Shown piece after piece: positions 17,028 through 26,153 of a DNA stretch of 35,327 bases (the stretch's first letter is position 1; the number at the start of each line of letters is the position of its first letter). Below the pieces are notes generated by a model. The model made no database searches. It worked only from the letters and a program-made list of their open reading frames with translations, and was not told where the DNA came from. Origin of the DNA: Xanthobacteraceae bacterium (lineage in GTDB: Bacteria; Pseudomonadota; Alphaproteobacteria; Rhizobiales; Xanthobacteraceae); NCBI GenBank assembly GCA_030041005.1, contig JASHOR010000146.1, positions 1 through 35,327 of the forward strand. The letters run 5' to 3'. The position numbers and the translations under genes are program-made.

Positions 17028-18353
17028 ATGAAACCTCTCCGCGCCGGCCGGTATCTGCGACTGGCCAAAGTTACATCGGCGCGCTGGCAACGCCGCACGA
17101 TTTTCCTGCTCGGCGGCATCGCGGTCGGCGCGGCGGCGGTCGCGCTCGCATTGCTGGCCGACCGGGCACAGGCTGCCTTCGCGCTGCTTCTGGCGAAATC
17201 CCATTACGCCACGCTCTTGGTCACGCCAGCCGGCTTCACGCTGTCGGTGTACCTCACCAACCGCCATTTCCAAAATTCGCAGGGCAGCGGGATTCCGCAG
17301 GCGATCGCCGCGCGCGAGCTCACCGCACAAACCGCCCGCGGCAGGCTGGTGTCGATCCGCATCGCTGTCGGCAAGATCCTTTTGACCCTGCTCGGCCTGT
17401 TGTGTGGCGCCTCGGTCGGTCGCGAAGGCCCGACCGTGCAAGTGGGCGCCTCCATCATGTTCGCGATCGGGCGCATGTCGCCGCGCCGCCAGCCCGGCCT
17501 GATCCTGGCAGGCGCCGCGGCCGGAGTCGCCGCGGCATTCAACACGCCGCTTGCGGGTATTGTGTTCGGCATCGAGGAGATGAGCCAATCTTTCGAGGTT
17601 CGCACCAGCGGTCTGATCATCGCGGCGGTGGTCGCGGCGGGCCTGACCTCGGTCGCGCTGATCGGCAACTACACGTATTTCGGCACCAACGCGTCTGTGC
17701 TGGCGCCCGGCGTCGATTGGCTCGCGGTGCCATTCTGCGGCGTCGTCGGCGGACTGCTCGGCGGAGCATTCAGCCGCATCGTCATCGTCATGGCGCGCGG
17801 CATTCCCACTGCACTGGGACGCGCGGTCAAAAGCCACCCGCTTCCTTTCGCTTTCGTTTGCGGCGTCGGCGTTGCGCTGTGCGGCCTTGCATCCGGCGAC
17901 TTGGTTTTCGGCACCGGCTACGCCCAAGTGAGGGGGATGCTCGAAAGCGGCGTGCCGCTGCCGTGGAGTTTCGGGATTCTCAAATTCGCCGCCACGACGC
18001 TGTCAACGATCAGCGGTATTCCCGGCGGCATTTTCTCGCCCTCGCTTGCCGTCGGCGCCGGGCTGGGCGCCAACGTGGCGCATTTGTTTCCGGCCGCGCC
18101 GCTCGGCGCCATCGTCGTCCTTGGCATGGTGTCTTACTTCGCCGGCGTCGTGCAAGCGCCGATCACTGCCTTTGTGATCGTCACCGAGATGACCGAGAAC
18201 CACAATATGGTGCTGCCCTTGATGGTGGCCTCGCTCATCGCTTACGCGACGTCGCGTCTCGTATGCCCGGAAGGCGTCTATCACGCGCTGGCGAAGGGCT
18301 TCCTGCGCCGGGAAACGGCAGCGTCCGGCCCAACGACACGTGCTGCTTTCTAG
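17028..18353 (+). CDS. ClC-family chloride/proton transporter
   Basis: A 441-residue ClC protein without C-terminal CBS domains. Key sites are visible: GSGIP (86-90) for the central anion site, GREGPTVQ with the gating glutamate at 133, and GGIFSPSLAVGA. The GIEEM segment (182-186) retains the pair of glutamates of which one relays protons in E. coli ClC-ec1. The gating and internal glutamates together suggest a 2 Cl-/1 H+ exchanger rather than a channel, with possible roles in acid resistance or ion balance. The last codon TTC and the TAG stop both lie in the intergenic repeat at 18348-18454, so the natural C-terminus may have been altered. The gene is bracketed by tRNA-Pro and its partial copy. 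Confidence 0.94.
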   Translation: MKPLRAGRYLRLAKVTSARWQRRTIFLLGGIAVGAAAVALALLADRAQAAFALLLAKSHYATLLVTPAGFTLSVYLTNRHFQNSQGSGIPQAIAARELTAQTARGRLVSIRIAVGKILLTLLGLLCGASVGREGPTVQVGASIMFAIGRMSPRRQPGLILAGAAAGVAAAFNTPLAGIVFGIEEMSQSFEVRTSGLIIAAVVAAGLTSVALIGNYTYFGTNASVLAPGVDWLAVPFCGVVGGLLGGAFSRIVIVMARGIPTALGRAVKSHPLPFAFVCGVGVALCGLASGDLVFGTGYAQVRGMLESGVPLPWSFGILKFAATTLSTISGIPGGIFSPSLAVGAGLGANVAHLFPAAPLGAIVVLGMVSYFAGVVQAPITAFVIVTEMTENHNMVLPLMVASLIAYATSRLVCPEGVYHALAKGFLRRETAASGPTTRAAF

Positions 18354-18454
18354 TGTGGCGGTTCGGAAGTCCGCATCATTCCTGCCGCGACCTCGTCATG
18401 CGGAGTTCTGAACCAAAGCCACCCTAGATCAATAAGTTGCCAGTGTCCTTCGAT
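18348..18454 (+). repeat. Palindromic intergenic repeat, copy 1
   Basis: This 107-base unit recurs in inverted orientation at 26691-26797 with six mismatches (about 94% identity). It begins TTCTAGTGTGGCGGTTC. The first 75 bases or so can form a hairpin: GTGGCGGTTC and GTCCGCAT on the left pair imperfectly with ATGCGGA, TTCTGAAC and GCCAC on the right. A conserved tail follows, containing GATCAATAAGTTGCCAGTG. The TTC and TAG at its start are the last codon and stop of the ClC gene. The unit produces recurring spurious open frames when translated. Confidence 0.85.
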
Positions 18455-18515
18455 TCCGAAGTTCGCAAACGAGGGTGCCGCATAATGATGCGAACTTCGG
18501 AATCGGGACACTGGC
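18439..18515. repeat. Long stem-loop overlapping the tail of repeat copy 1
   Basis: Two arms form a 27-bp stem, GCCAGTGTCC plus CGATTCCGAAGTTCGCA (18439-18467) against TGCGAACTTCGGAATCG plus GGACACTGGC, interrupted only by a TT bulge. The loop is 21 bases (18468-18488). The right arm, AATGATGCGAACTTCGGAA, is related to the reverse complement of the left arm of the first hairpin, so the two hairpins seem to share ancestry, as in composite REP/BIME-type elements. No T-tract follows. Confidence 0.8.
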
Positions 18516-18575
18516 CAGAATCGATGCGACATCGCAGGCGCCGCATTCGTTCTGAGATGTCTAGGGGCGCTTATC

Positions 18576-18598
18576 AAACGGCACTCATCAAAATGCCG
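18576..18598 (-). terminator. Candidate terminator of the merR-end transcript
   Basis: Read on the minus strand, CGGCAT (from 18598) pairs with GTGCCG (to 18579) around an 8-base loop, followed by TTTGAT. It lies about 50 bases after the merR stop at 18647, the right place for a terminator of the UCC-to-merR operon. The stem is short and the T-tract weak. Confidence 0.38.
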
Positions 18599-18610
18599 AT
18601 TGTGCTCAGA

Positions 18611-18636
18611 GGGGTCGTCAATTCAAATCTCGCCGC
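18611..18636 (+). repeat. Partial copy of the tRNA-Pro variable/T-arm region
   Basis: These 26 bases match tRNA-Pro positions 16729-16754 without gaps in 23 of 26 positions. GGGGTCG and TTCAAATCTCGCCGC are identical and only part of the 5' T-stem differs. The changes break T-stem pairing and no acceptor or anticodon stem is present, so it is not a tRNA gene. As a direct repeat flanking the ClC gene it resembles an old integration scar. Confidence 0.6.
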
Positions 18637-18646
18637 CGGATTCCCG

Positions 18647-19252
18647 CTACGGCGTCCGTGAATTGGCTTCGTTCTCCGCCTGGTTGTCTGCCAGCGCGGC
18701 CTCGAGCAGGCGGCGGCACGCCACCAGTTCATCGAGAGCAGCATGCAAGGCGCGTCCAGCCTCGGGCCCCAGGCCGGTCGGCTTGGGCGGCGGTTCGGCC
18801 GATACCGGCGCCAGCGCCGGTTCGACCCGTCGTTGCGGCCGCTCGCCAAAAGAGCGCCGATCCGCGCGCGGCGCGGTAACCGACAACGACGACAAATCGG
18901 GACCTGGACGCTCCACGGTCGATGCGGCGGCATCATCATCCTCCGCCCTCGCCTCCTCCAATTCCTGCATTGACGAATCGGCGTCGCGCCAAACTTCCTG
19001 CACGAAGGCCAAGCCCTGCTCGCGCAAGATCCGCTGCACGCCACGGATCGTGTAACCCTCGCCGTAAAGCAAATGGCGAACGCCGCGCAAGAGAGCGACA
19101 TCTTCCGGTCGGTAGAAACGCCGTCCGCCGCCACGCTTCATCGGTCGGATCTGCGCGAACCGACTCTCCCAGAAGCGCAACACGTGTTGCGGCACGTCGA
19201 TCTCGTCCGCAACTTCGCTGATGGTGAGAAATGCTCCGGGCGCTTTGTCCAA
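18647..19252 (-). CDS. MerR-family transcriptional regulator
   Basis: A 201-residue protein with an N-terminal MerR winged-helix DNA-binding domain. [25 protein letters not shown] gives the first helices (about 8-32), then [19 protein letters not shown] and [12 protein letters not shown]. The rest is a charged, Pro/Ala-rich linker and a short C-terminal helix rich in Ala/Leu, with no recognisable ligand-binding domain and no metal-binding cysteines. The start is placed at the TTG at 19250-19252, giving L/M-DKAPGAF; relatives begin MDK at this point as I recall. The frame is open to 19363. It is the last gene of the UCC-to-ihfA block, 85 bases after ihfA. Its target genes are unknown. Confidence 0.88.
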   Translation of the reverse strand: MDKAPGAFLTISEVADEIDVPQHVLRFWESRFAQIRPMKRGGGRRFYRPEDVALLRGVRHLLYGEGYTIRGVQRILREQGLAFVQEVWRDADSSMQELEEARAEDDDAAASTVERPGPDLSSLSVTAPRADRRSFGERPQRRVEPALAPVSAEPPPKPTGLGPEAGRALHAALDELVACRRLLEAALADNQAENEANSRTP

Positions 19253-19337
19253 TGATCGACCCCACCCTCGCTGCCGGCCTGACGAGCAGCCGTATGATTC
19301 TCGCGTGGCCTTCGGCCTTGACGGTCCTCGCAAGGCC

Positions 19338-19652
19338 CTATGGCGACGACTTGCCGTGCGCAACCGCGTTGATGCGTTGCTTGAGAATTGCGGAAGGCTT
19401 GAACACCATCACGCGGCGAGGCGAAATCGGCACTTCCTTGCCGGTTTTCGGATTGCGCCCGATGCGCTGGCCCTTCTTTCGCACCATGAAGGAACCAAAC
19501 GACGACAATTTCACCGACTCGCCCCGTTCGAGGCAGGCGGTGATTTCCTTGAGCACGAGTTCTACCAGCGCGGCCGATTCGCTGCGCGAAAGGCCGAGTT
19601 TCTGATAGACCGCCTCACACAAATCTGCACGCGTGACCGTCTTTCCCGCCAT
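19338..19652 (-). CDS. ihfA: Integration host factor subunit alpha
   Basis: Small DNA-bending protein that pairs with IhfB and bends specific sites in promoters, origins and recombination sites. The 104-residue product begins [23 protein letters not shown] and has the [11 protein letters not shown] dimer segment. It carries the [25 protein letters not shown] arm, including the conserved proline that intercalates DNA. The ATG at 19650-19652 is preferred because upstream residues are not part of the family. It sits 146 bases after the fabH stop and 85 before merR. Confidence 0.96.
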   Translation of the reverse strand: MAGKTVTRADLCEAVYQKLGLSRSESAALVELVLKEITACLERGESVKLSSFGSFMVRKKGQRIGRNPKTGKEVPISPRRVMVFKPSAILKQRINAVAHGKSSP

Positions 19653-19798
19653 AGCCAGCCCCGCCACGCACGGCGATCGATCAACCTCGACCATATCGTG
19701 CTGAATTTTCAACGATATTAAGATCGCGGGACCGGTGTCAACGGCCTTGGCGACGCGCCGTCCCGACTCGGACCCATTCGGCAGGTGGCCGAAAGGGG

Positions 19799-20776
19799 CT
19801 ACCAGCGGATCAGCGCGGCTCCCCAGGTGAAGCCGCCGCCCATGGCTTCCAGCAGCAAAAGGTCGCCCCGCTTGATGCGCCGCTCAGCCAGCGCGTCCGC
19901 CAGCGCCAGCGGGATCGAAGCCGCCGACGTATTGCCGTGCCGATCGACCGTGATCACGATTTTCGCCGGATCAATGCCGAGTTTGTGCGCCGAACCGTCG
20001 ATGATGCGCTTGTTGGCCTGGTGGGGAATGAACCAGTCTACGTCGGCTGCGGTATAGCCGGTGGCCTTGAAGGCGGCCTCGACCACGTCGGTAATCATCG
20101 CCACCGCGTGACGGAATACTTCGCGCCCTTGCATGCGCACATGGCCCACGGTTCCGGTCGATGATGGTCCGCCATCGACATAGAGCTTCGATTTGTGGCG
20201 GCCGTCGGAACGCAGTTGCACGGTCAGAATGCCGCGCGCCGGGCCGGTTTCCGGCTGCTCTTGCGCGTCCAGCACCACCGCGCCGGCTCCATCGCCGAAC
20301 AGCACGCATGTCGAGCGGTCGCTCCAGTCCAGGATACGCGAGAACGTCTCGGAGCCGATCACCAGCGCGCGTGAAAATGCTCCCGATTTCAACAGCGCAT
20401 CGGCCGTGGCCAGTCCGAATACGAACCCGGAGCAGACCGCTTGCAGATCGAAAGCGGCACCGCGGGTGATGCCAAGATCGGCCTGTACCGCCACGGCGCT
20501 GGCCGGAAAGGTGTTGTCGGGCGTCGAGGTCGCCAGCACGATCAGATCGATCGACGCCGCCTCGACCCGCGCGGCGGCGAGCGCGGAGCGCGCGGCAAAA
20601 CCCGCCATCTGCGACGTCGTTTCGCCTGGGGCGGCGATGCGGCGCTCGTGAATGCCGGTGCGCTGCACGATCCATTCGTCGGAGGTGTCGACCTTGGTCG
20701 CCAGGTCGTCATTGGTGAGGACTTGACTGGGCAGATAGCTGCCGCAGCCCAGGATCACAGAGCGGCGTACCGTCAC
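19799..20776 (-). CDS. fabH: Beta-ketoacyl-ACP synthase III
   Basis: Starts type II fatty acid synthesis by condensing acetyl-CoA (or another short acyl-CoA) with malonyl-ACP. The 325-residue product has the catalytic triad Cys115 (DLQAVCSGF), His252 ([10 protein letters not shown]) and Asn282 ([10 protein letters not shown]), plus the C-terminal [13 protein letters not shown] signature. The start is a GTG at 20774-20776 that overlaps the plsX stop as GTGA, so the two are translationally coupled. The plsX-fabH pair links phospholipid and fatty acid initiation and is widely conserved in bacteria. Confidence 0.97.
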   Translation of the reverse strand: MTVRRSVILGCGSYLPSQVLTNDDLATKVDTSDEWIVQRTGIHERRIAAPGETTSQMAGFAARSALAAARVEAASIDLIVLATSTPDNTFPASAVAVQADLGITRGAAFDLQAVCSGFVFGLATADALLKSGAFSRALVIGSETFSRILDWSDRSTCVLFGDGAGAVVLDAQEQPETGPARGILTVQLRSDGRHKSKLYVDGGPSSTGTVGHVRMQGREVFRHAVAMITDVVEAAFKATGYTAADVDWFIPHQANKRIIDGSAHKLGIDPAKIVITVDRHGNTSAASIPLALADALAERRIKRGDLLLLEAMGGGFTWGAALIRW

Positions 20777-21828
20777 GAGGCTGCTCCGCCGAGTGCCCGC
20801 TGCTGATATCCGTGATGGCGGTCCAGCGCCGACGTAATCTTGGCGAGAAGCTGGTCGAGAACGACGCCGCGGCCGAGGTTGATGGCAGCGGCAAAACCCT
20901 CCGCGTCGGTGCCGCCGTGGCTCTTGATGACGATGCCGTTAAGACCGAGAAAGACCCCGCCGTTGGAGCGGCGCGGGTCGATGCGCTCCCTCAATTCGCG
21001 GAACGCGGAACGTGCGAACAAGTACCCGATCCGCGCGCTGAGCGAGCGGCTCATCGCGGCCTTGATGTATTCACCCATTTGCCGCGCCGTACCCTCCGCC
21101 GTCTTCAGGGCGATATTGCCGGAAAAGCCTTCGGTGACAACGACGTCGACCTTGCCGCGGCCGATATCGTCGCCTTCGACAAAACCTTGATAATCGAGAT
21201 CGGGCAATTTTTCCTCACGCAGGATCCGGCCCGCCTCGCGCACCGGCTCGAGGCCCTTTACTTCTTCGACCCCGATGTTGAGCAACCCGACCGTCGGGCG
21301 CGACAGGCCGAACAAAATCCGCGCCGTCGCCGCTCCCATGACGGCGAGGTCGACGAGATGTTCGGCATCCGCCCCGATCGAGGCACCGAGATCCAATACG
21401 ATCGATTCGCCGCGCAAGGTCGGCCAAAGCGCGGCGATCGCCGGACGCTCGATGCCCGGCAGCATCCTGAGCTCGAATTTTGCCATCGCCATGAGAGCGC
21501 CGGTATTGCCGCCCGACACGGCGACGTCGGCGTCGCCTTTTTTCACCGCCGCAAGCGCGAGCCACATCGACGATTTCCAGCGGCCATAGCGCAGCGCCTG
21601 GCTTGGTTTGGCATCCATCCGCACCGCCACTTCCGTGTGGACCAGCCGCGAGGCGACTTTGAGCAACGGCCGCGCATCGAGCAGCGGGGCCACCAGTCTC
21701 GCATCGCCGAAGAAGAGAAATTCGCTTTCAGGGTGGGCGCGCAACGCCAGTTCCGCGCCGGACACGACCACGGCCGGCCCATGGTCTCCCCCCATCGCAT
21801 CGAGCGCAACGCGGACCTTGTCTGCCAT
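20773..21828 (-). CDS. plsX: Phosphate acyltransferase PlsX
   Basis: Peripheral membrane enzyme that makes acyl-phosphate from acyl-ACP and phosphate, the donor for PlsY in glycerophospholipid synthesis. The 351-residue product begins [14 protein letters not shown] after a few residues. It contains the [12 protein letters not shown] loop, [17 protein letters not shown] and the [17 protein letters not shown] segment, all typical of PlsX. The ATG at 21826-21828 is well placed. It follows the DUF177 gene by 91 bases and overlaps fabH by four bases. Confidence 0.97.
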   Translation of the reverse strand: MADKVRVALDAMGGDHGPAVVVSGAELALRAHPESEFLFFGDARLVAPLLDARPLLKVASRLVHTEVAVRMDAKPSQALRYGRWKSSMWLALAAVKKGDADVAVSGGNTGALMAMAKFELRMLPGIERPAIAALWPTLRGESIVLDLGASIGADAEHLVDLAVMGAATARILFGLSRPTVGLLNIGVEEVKGLEPVREAGRILREEKLPDLDYQGFVEGDDIGRGKVDVVVTEGFSGNIALKTAEGTARQMGEYIKAAMSRSLSARIGYLFARSAFRELRERIDPRRSNGGVFLGLNGIVIKSHGGTDAEGFAAAINLGRGVVLDQLLAKITSALDRHHGYQQRALGGAAS

Positions 21829-21919
21829 CGGTCAATTGAGCTTGCGGCTTAAATCCCGGGGGAGCGGAAGCTGACGCGACGGGCCAGAATACCGGCTCGG
21901 CGCGCACAGACAACTGCAA

Positions 21920-22483
21920 TCAATGGTCGCCCCGGACCTTCGACCATCCAGCGAGGGCGGCGAAAGGATTGCTGTCGGGGTCGGATGGGTGCGGCGGATC
22001 GAATACCGCGCCGGGCTTCCGCGGATACGGGTCGAGGCCGAGGATAAGGAACTCGGTCGCCAAAGCGCCGAGATCGACGGCACCGTCGACAAGCGGCTCG
22101 GGATCGTCCCATTTGGCAACCGCTTCGGTGGCGGATGCGCCGTCCTCGGCGGCAGTCTCAGGAACGGCAGGCTGCGACACGAACAGCAGATCGACATCCT
22201 CTTCGACGGCGTTGATGATCGGTTCAAGAGTCACCACGCAATCCTGGCCGACAGTCGCCGAAACCCGACCGACGACGCGAAGTCCCCCGGAATCTTGTGG
22301 CGTCACCTTGAACTCTGCCTGCAGACGGGGCAATCCGCGCAATCCGGCCATCCGCGCCACCGCGGCGCACACCTCCGCATCGGCCTCCAGGACAAAAGTC
22401 TGACCGTCCTCGGCAACATCCGTCGCCGCCACCGGAACGCGCCATGGTGCCGGCGCAAACCTGTCCGATTTATGGTCCCGCAT
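21920..22483 (-). CDS. DUF177 (YceD-like) protein
   Basis: A 187-residue acidic protein of the DUF177/YceD family, recognised from PWRVPVAATDV near the N-terminus, the VGRVSATVGQDCVVTLEPI core (with its single Cys) and the VDLGALATEFLILGLDPYPRKPGA motif. In many bacteria this family sits beside rpmF and has been linked to 23S rRNA metabolism. Here it precedes plsX and no rpmF is visible. The start ATG (22481-22483) overlaps the end of the UCC chaperone gene by 14 bases, so coupling is likely. Confidence 0.9.
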   Translation of the reverse strand: MRDHKSDRFAPAPWRVPVAATDVAEDGQTFVLEADAEVCAAVARMAGLRGLPRLQAEFKVTPQDSGGLRVVGRVSATVGQDCVVTLEPIINAVEEDVDLLFVSQPAVPETAAEDGASATEAVAKWDDPEPLVDGAVDLGALATEFLILGLDPYPRKPGAVFDPPHPSDPDSNPFAALAGWSKVRGDH

Positions 22484-23024
22484 CCGTGAAAGCCTCTGGT
22501 TTGGGGAATGTCACCTGCCCGCGCAGGAGGGTGTGCCCTTGTTGACCGTCCAGTTCTTGTACGGCGGCGCGCGCGTATCGCCTCAATCGGGCCGCCCGGT
22601 CGATGTCTCCATTCATATCTTGCAAGATATTGCGTGCAATTGCGTTCTCAAAGGCCTTGTCATCCGCCGCATCGAGTGCGCCAAGGTAGGCCGCTTGGCG
22701 GCCATAGAAAGCCTCGCCAAATTGCCGCATGCGCTTAGGCACGGCGAGATCGCCAACGCCCATCTCGCGCAGATTGCCGTCCAGATCGCGGCAAAACGCG
22801 TCGAAAAGTCGCTGACCGATGCGGTGCCCAGCCTCGTCTTCCCGCGCCAGGCGGCGCAACAGCAGCACGAGGTGCAGGACAATCAAATCAAACCGGCCCT
22901 GGACATTGTCCGCAACCCCAAGCTCTGCGTAGAAAGCCGCCGAACGCGCCTGTGCCACGATCATGCCATAGAGCGAAGCGATGGTGCGGTTCTCGGCGCT
23001 GCGCCGAAACGACTGTAGGATCAT
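22470..23024 (-). CDS. Ubiquinol-cytochrome c chaperone (CBP3-like)
   Basis: A 184-residue protein of the ubiquinol-cytochrome c chaperone family, related to mitochondrial Cbp3, which helps assemble cytochrome b of the bc1 complex. Features are the MILQSFRR start, SLYGMIVAQARSAAFYAELGV, GRFDLIVLHLVLLLRRL and MREMGVGDL-like segment, and KRMRQFGEAFYGRQAAY. The start is the ATG at 23022-23024; the frame is open to 23267 but those residues look random. First gene of the UCC-DUF177-plsX-fabH-ihfA-merR block and divergent from the BamE-like gene across 136 bp. A promoter must lie there but none is convincing. Confidence 0.9.
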   Translation of the reverse strand: MILQSFRRSAENRTIASLYGMIVAQARSAAFYAELGVADNVQGRFDLIVLHLVLLLRRLAREDEAGHRIGQRLFDAFCRDLDGNLREMGVGDLAVPKRMRQFGEAFYGRQAAYLGALDAADDKAFENAIARNILQDMNGDIDRAARLRRYARAAVQELDGQQGHTLLRGQVTFPKPEAFTDAGP

Positions 23025-23160
23025 GGGGATAGTCCGTCTCGCCGCGGTTGCTTGGCAGGAGCAATCGGCCTGACCGATGTCCGCCGGGCTTGAGGCGGCA
23101 AGTTCATCGGATGTATTGGGGGTTACGGCAGGCGACGGTCGGGCGCAAGGTGGAGCGGGC

Positions 23161-23652
23161 ATGCGGGCGACAGTCACGCGGGGAAGCGACGATAGCGGCA
23201 ATCCTGTGCAGAGCAATCCGCGACGCACAACCGCGGCATGCCTTTTGATTCTTGCGCTTGGACTCATGCCGGGCGGCTGCTTCGGCGAGACATTTCAGCG
23301 TGGCTATGTGTTGCCGGAGGGCGCGCTTCAGCAAATTCCGCTCGGCGCCTCGCAGGAGCAGGTGCTCATCGTACTCGGCACACCATCGACGGTGGCTACG
23401 GTGAGCGGCGAGGCGTTCTACTATATCTCGCAGCGCGCCGAGCGCCCCGTTTCATTCATGCAGCCGAAAATCGTCGATCAGCGCGTGATCGCGGTCTATT
23501 TCGACAAGAACAGAAAAGTAAGGCGGGTAGCCGAATACGGACTGAAAGACGGAAAGATCTTCGACTTTGTGAGCCGCACGACCCCGACGGGCGGCGCCGA
23601 TCTCAGCCTGCTCAACGGCCTGTTCCGCATCCTCCTCGACAAGACGACGTAG
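23161..23652 (+). CDS. bamE: BamE/OmlA-like outer membrane lipoprotein
   Basis: A 163-residue protein with a lipoprotein signal ending in a lipobox (LMPGGC, lipidated Cys at about residue 40). The SmpA/OmlA domain follows: GYVLPEGALQQIPLGASQEQVLIVLGTPS and the YYISQRAERPVSFMQPKIVDQRVIAVYF segment. This fits the BamE component of the outer-membrane beta-barrel assembly machine, with a longer alphaproteobacterial C-terminal tail. The ATG at 23161 has a GGTGGAG sequence about seven bases upstream. The frame extends to 23077, but that would bury the signal peptide. Convergent with the pyrophosphatase gene; the 133-bp gap has only a weak CTCC/GGAG hairpin followed by TTTT near 23683-23705. Confidence 0.9.
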   Translation: MRATVTRGSDDSGNPVQSNPRRTTAACLLILALGLMPGGCFGETFQRGYVLPEGALQQIPLGASQEQVLIVLGTPSTVATVSGEAFYYISQRAERPVSFMQPKIVDQRVIAVYFDKNRKVRRVAEYGLKDGKIFDFVSRTTPTGGADLSLLNGLFRILLDKTT

Positions 23653-23785
23653 CGCCGAAGGCCGCCAGCCCGATCTCGGAACTCCAAAGCGGGCATCGGA
23701 GCTTTTGTTCGGGCCCTGCGATTGCGCGCTTCTGACCCTTCCGCTGCGACTTGCGAAACCTCCGGATTCAGCCCTGCGACCCGGC

Positions 23786-25912
23786 TCAATGGGCCAGCAC
23801 GGCGAGCAGCAGCAGGGCGACAATATTGGTGATCTTGATCATGGGGTTGACCGCCGGGCCGGCGGTATCCTTGTAAGGATCGCCGACTGTGTCACCGGTG
23901 ACAGCGGCCTTGTGCGCGTCGGAACCCTTGCCGCCGTAGTGGCCGTCTTCGATGTATTTCTTGGCATTGTCCCACGCGCCGCCGCCCGACGTCATCGAGA
24001 TGGCAACGAACAGGCCGGTCACGATCACGCCGAGCAACATGGCGCCGACCGCGGAAAATGCCGCCGACTTGCCGACCGGGCCGCCGCCGGCGATGAAATA
24101 GATCACGAAATAGACGACGATCGGGGACAGGACCGGCAACAACGACGGTACGATCATCTCTTTGATCGCGGCCCTAGTCAGCATATCGACGGCGCGGCCG
24201 TAATCAGGCTTGTCCGTCCCTTTCATGATTCCCGGACGCTCGCGGAATTGCCGGCGCACCTCCTCGACGATCGAGGAGGCGGCGCGGCCGACTGCTGTCA
24301 TGCCGAACGCTCCGAACAGATAGGGCAAGAGGCCGCCGAACAAGAGGCCGGCGACGACGTAAGGGTTGCTCAGTGAAAAGTTGAGGGAGACGCCCGCGAA
24401 GTACGGATGAGCCGCGGCGTTGCTGATGAAGAAATTCAGGTCCTGGTTATAGGCCGCAAACAGCACGAGCGCGCCAAGCCCGGCCGACCCGATGGCGTAG
24501 CCCTTGGTCACCGCCTTGGTGGTATTGCCAACGGCATCAAGCGCATCGGTCGACTTGCGGACCTCCTTCGGCAGGCCGGCCATCTCGGCGATGCCCCCCG
24601 CGTTATCCGTGACCGGACCGAAGGCATCGAGTGCAACGACGATACCGGCGAGCGCCAGCATCGTCGTCACGGCAATGGCAATGCCGAAGAGCCCGGCGAG
24701 ATTGTAGCTGACGAGAATGCCGGCGATGATCACGATTGCCGGCAGCGCGGTTGCTTCAAGCGACACCGCCAATCCCTGGATCACGTTGGTGCCGTGACCC
24801 GTCACCGAGGCGCGCGCGATCGACCGCACCGGGCGGTAGTCGGTGCCGGTGTAGTATTCCGTGATCCAGATGATCAGACCGGTGACCACGAGACCGGCAA
24901 TCCCGCAGCAGAACAGATCGGTGCCCGAATAATTCACGCCGGGGAGCGGACCGAAGCCGATGAGGAAATAGACCACCGCGGCAATGCCGACGAGCGACAA
25001 TAGCGCCGTGGCGATCATGCCCTTGTACAGGGCGCCCATGATCGATTGATTGGCGCCCAGTTTGACGAAGAAAGTGCCGATGATCGACGCCACGATGCAG
25101 ACCCCGCCGATGGCGAGGGGGAAGGTCATCATCCGCGTCGCCGCGTCGGCGTTCACTGCGCCGAAGAACAGCGCCGCCAGCACCATGGTCGCCACTGTCG
25201 TGACCGCATAGGTCTCGAATAGATCGGCGGCCATGCCGGCACAGTCGCCGACATTGTCTCCGACGTTGTCGGCGATGGTGGCCGGGTTGCGCGGATCGTC
25301 CTCGGGGATGCCGGCCTCGACCTTGCCGACCAGATCGCCGCCGACGTCGGCCCCCTTGGTGAAAATACCCCCGCCGAGCCGCGCGAAGATCGAAATGAGC
25401 GAGGCGCCGAATCCGAGCGCCACCATCGAATCGACCACCGTGCGATCGTTCGGCGGCAAGCCCAGCCAATGGGTGAGGAAGCTGAAATAGAGCGTGACCC
25501 CGAGCAGCGCGAGGCCGGCTACCAGCAGGCCGGTGATCGCCCCGGAGCGGAAGGCAAGCTCAAGCCCGCCGCCAAGCGAACCGATGGCCGCCTGCGCAGT
25601 GCGCACGTTGGCGCGTACCGAGACATTCATGCCGATGAATCCGGCCGATCCGGAAAGGATCGCACCGATGGCGAAGCCGACGCCGACCAGCCAGCCGAGA
25701 AAGAAGCCGACGATCAGGAAGATGATGATGCCGACCGCGGCGATCGTGGTGTATTGCCGCCTCAGGTAGGCTTGTGCGCCCACACGCACGGCCGCTGAAA
25801 TCTCCTGCATGCGATCGCTGCCGGGATCGGCCTTCATGACCCAGGTGGTGGCCCAGATGGCGTAAACGATCGCCAGACCGCCAGCCGCGACGATGAGCCA
25901 CAAGGATTCCAT
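23786..25912 (-). CDS. hppA: K+-independent proton-pumping membrane pyrophosphatase
   Basis: Couples hydrolysis of pyrophosphate to proton export across the membrane. The 708-residue product has about sixteen hydrophobic segments. The pyrophosphate/Mg site is clear: [19 protein letters not shown] (about 189-207), [18 protein letters not shown] and the later DNAGGIAEM and [14 protein letters not shown] segments. The GNTTKA motif (462-467) has lysine at 466. In characterised pyrophosphatases lysine at this position marks the K+-independent class and alanine the K+-dependent one. The start is the ATG at 25910-25912; an upstream extension to 25948 is not family-like. Convergent with the BamE-like gene. 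Confidence 0.96.
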   Translation of the reverse strand: MESLWLIVAAGGLAIVYAIWATTWVMKADPGSDRMQEISAAVRVGAQAYLRRQYTTIAAVGIIIFLIVGFFLGWLVGVGFAIGAILSGSAGFIGMNVSVRANVRTAQAAIGSLGGGLELAFRSGAITGLLVAGLALLGVTLYFSFLTHWLGLPPNDRTVVDSMVALGFGASLISIFARLGGGIFTKGADVGGDLVGKVEAGIPEDDPRNPATIADNVGDNVGDCAGMAADLFETYAVTTVATMVLAALFFGAVNADAATRMMTFPLAIGGVCIVASIIGTFFVKLGANQSIMGALYKGMIATALLSLVGIAAVVYFLIGFGPLPGVNYSGTDLFCCGIAGLVVTGLIIWITEYYTGTDYRPVRSIARASVTGHGTNVIQGLAVSLEATALPAIVIIAGILVSYNLAGLFGIAIAVTTMLALAGIVVALDAFGPVTDNAGGIAEMAGLPKEVRKSTDALDAVGNTTKAVTKGYAIGSAGLGALVLFAAYNQDLNFFISNAAAHPYFAGVSLNFSLSNPYVVAGLLFGGLLPYLFGAFGMTAVGRAASSIVEEVRRQFRERPGIMKGTDKPDYGRAVDMLTRAAIKEMIVPSLLPVLSPIVVYFVIYFIAGGGPVGKSAAFSAVGAMLLGVIVTGLFVAISMTSGGGAWDNAKKYIEDGHYGGKGSDAHKAAVTGDTVGDPYKDTAGPAVNPMIKITNIVALLLLAVLAH

Positions 25913-26153
25913 AGAAACACCCCGGTTGTTGGAGGAGCCGGAACTCAACCAGCCGGCCCAAAAGGAAGGCGCCGCGCGCTACCCCACGCAGAGCGCTCAA
26001 ATCGGCGCGGACATTGCACAAAACGCCACGAGGCGCAACGCCACGCATCCAATCTTTCGGCTCATGTAACGCCGGTTGTGCAAAGCGCAAGCATAGGCGC
26101 AGACGGCATTGACCGCCGGCGGGAAAAACCGGTTGAAATCTCCTCGGTTCCGG

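Noticed and set aside
18611-18636. A second tRNA gene
   Set aside because: Only the variable/T-arm part is present, T-stem pairing is broken, and there is no acceptor or anticodon stem.
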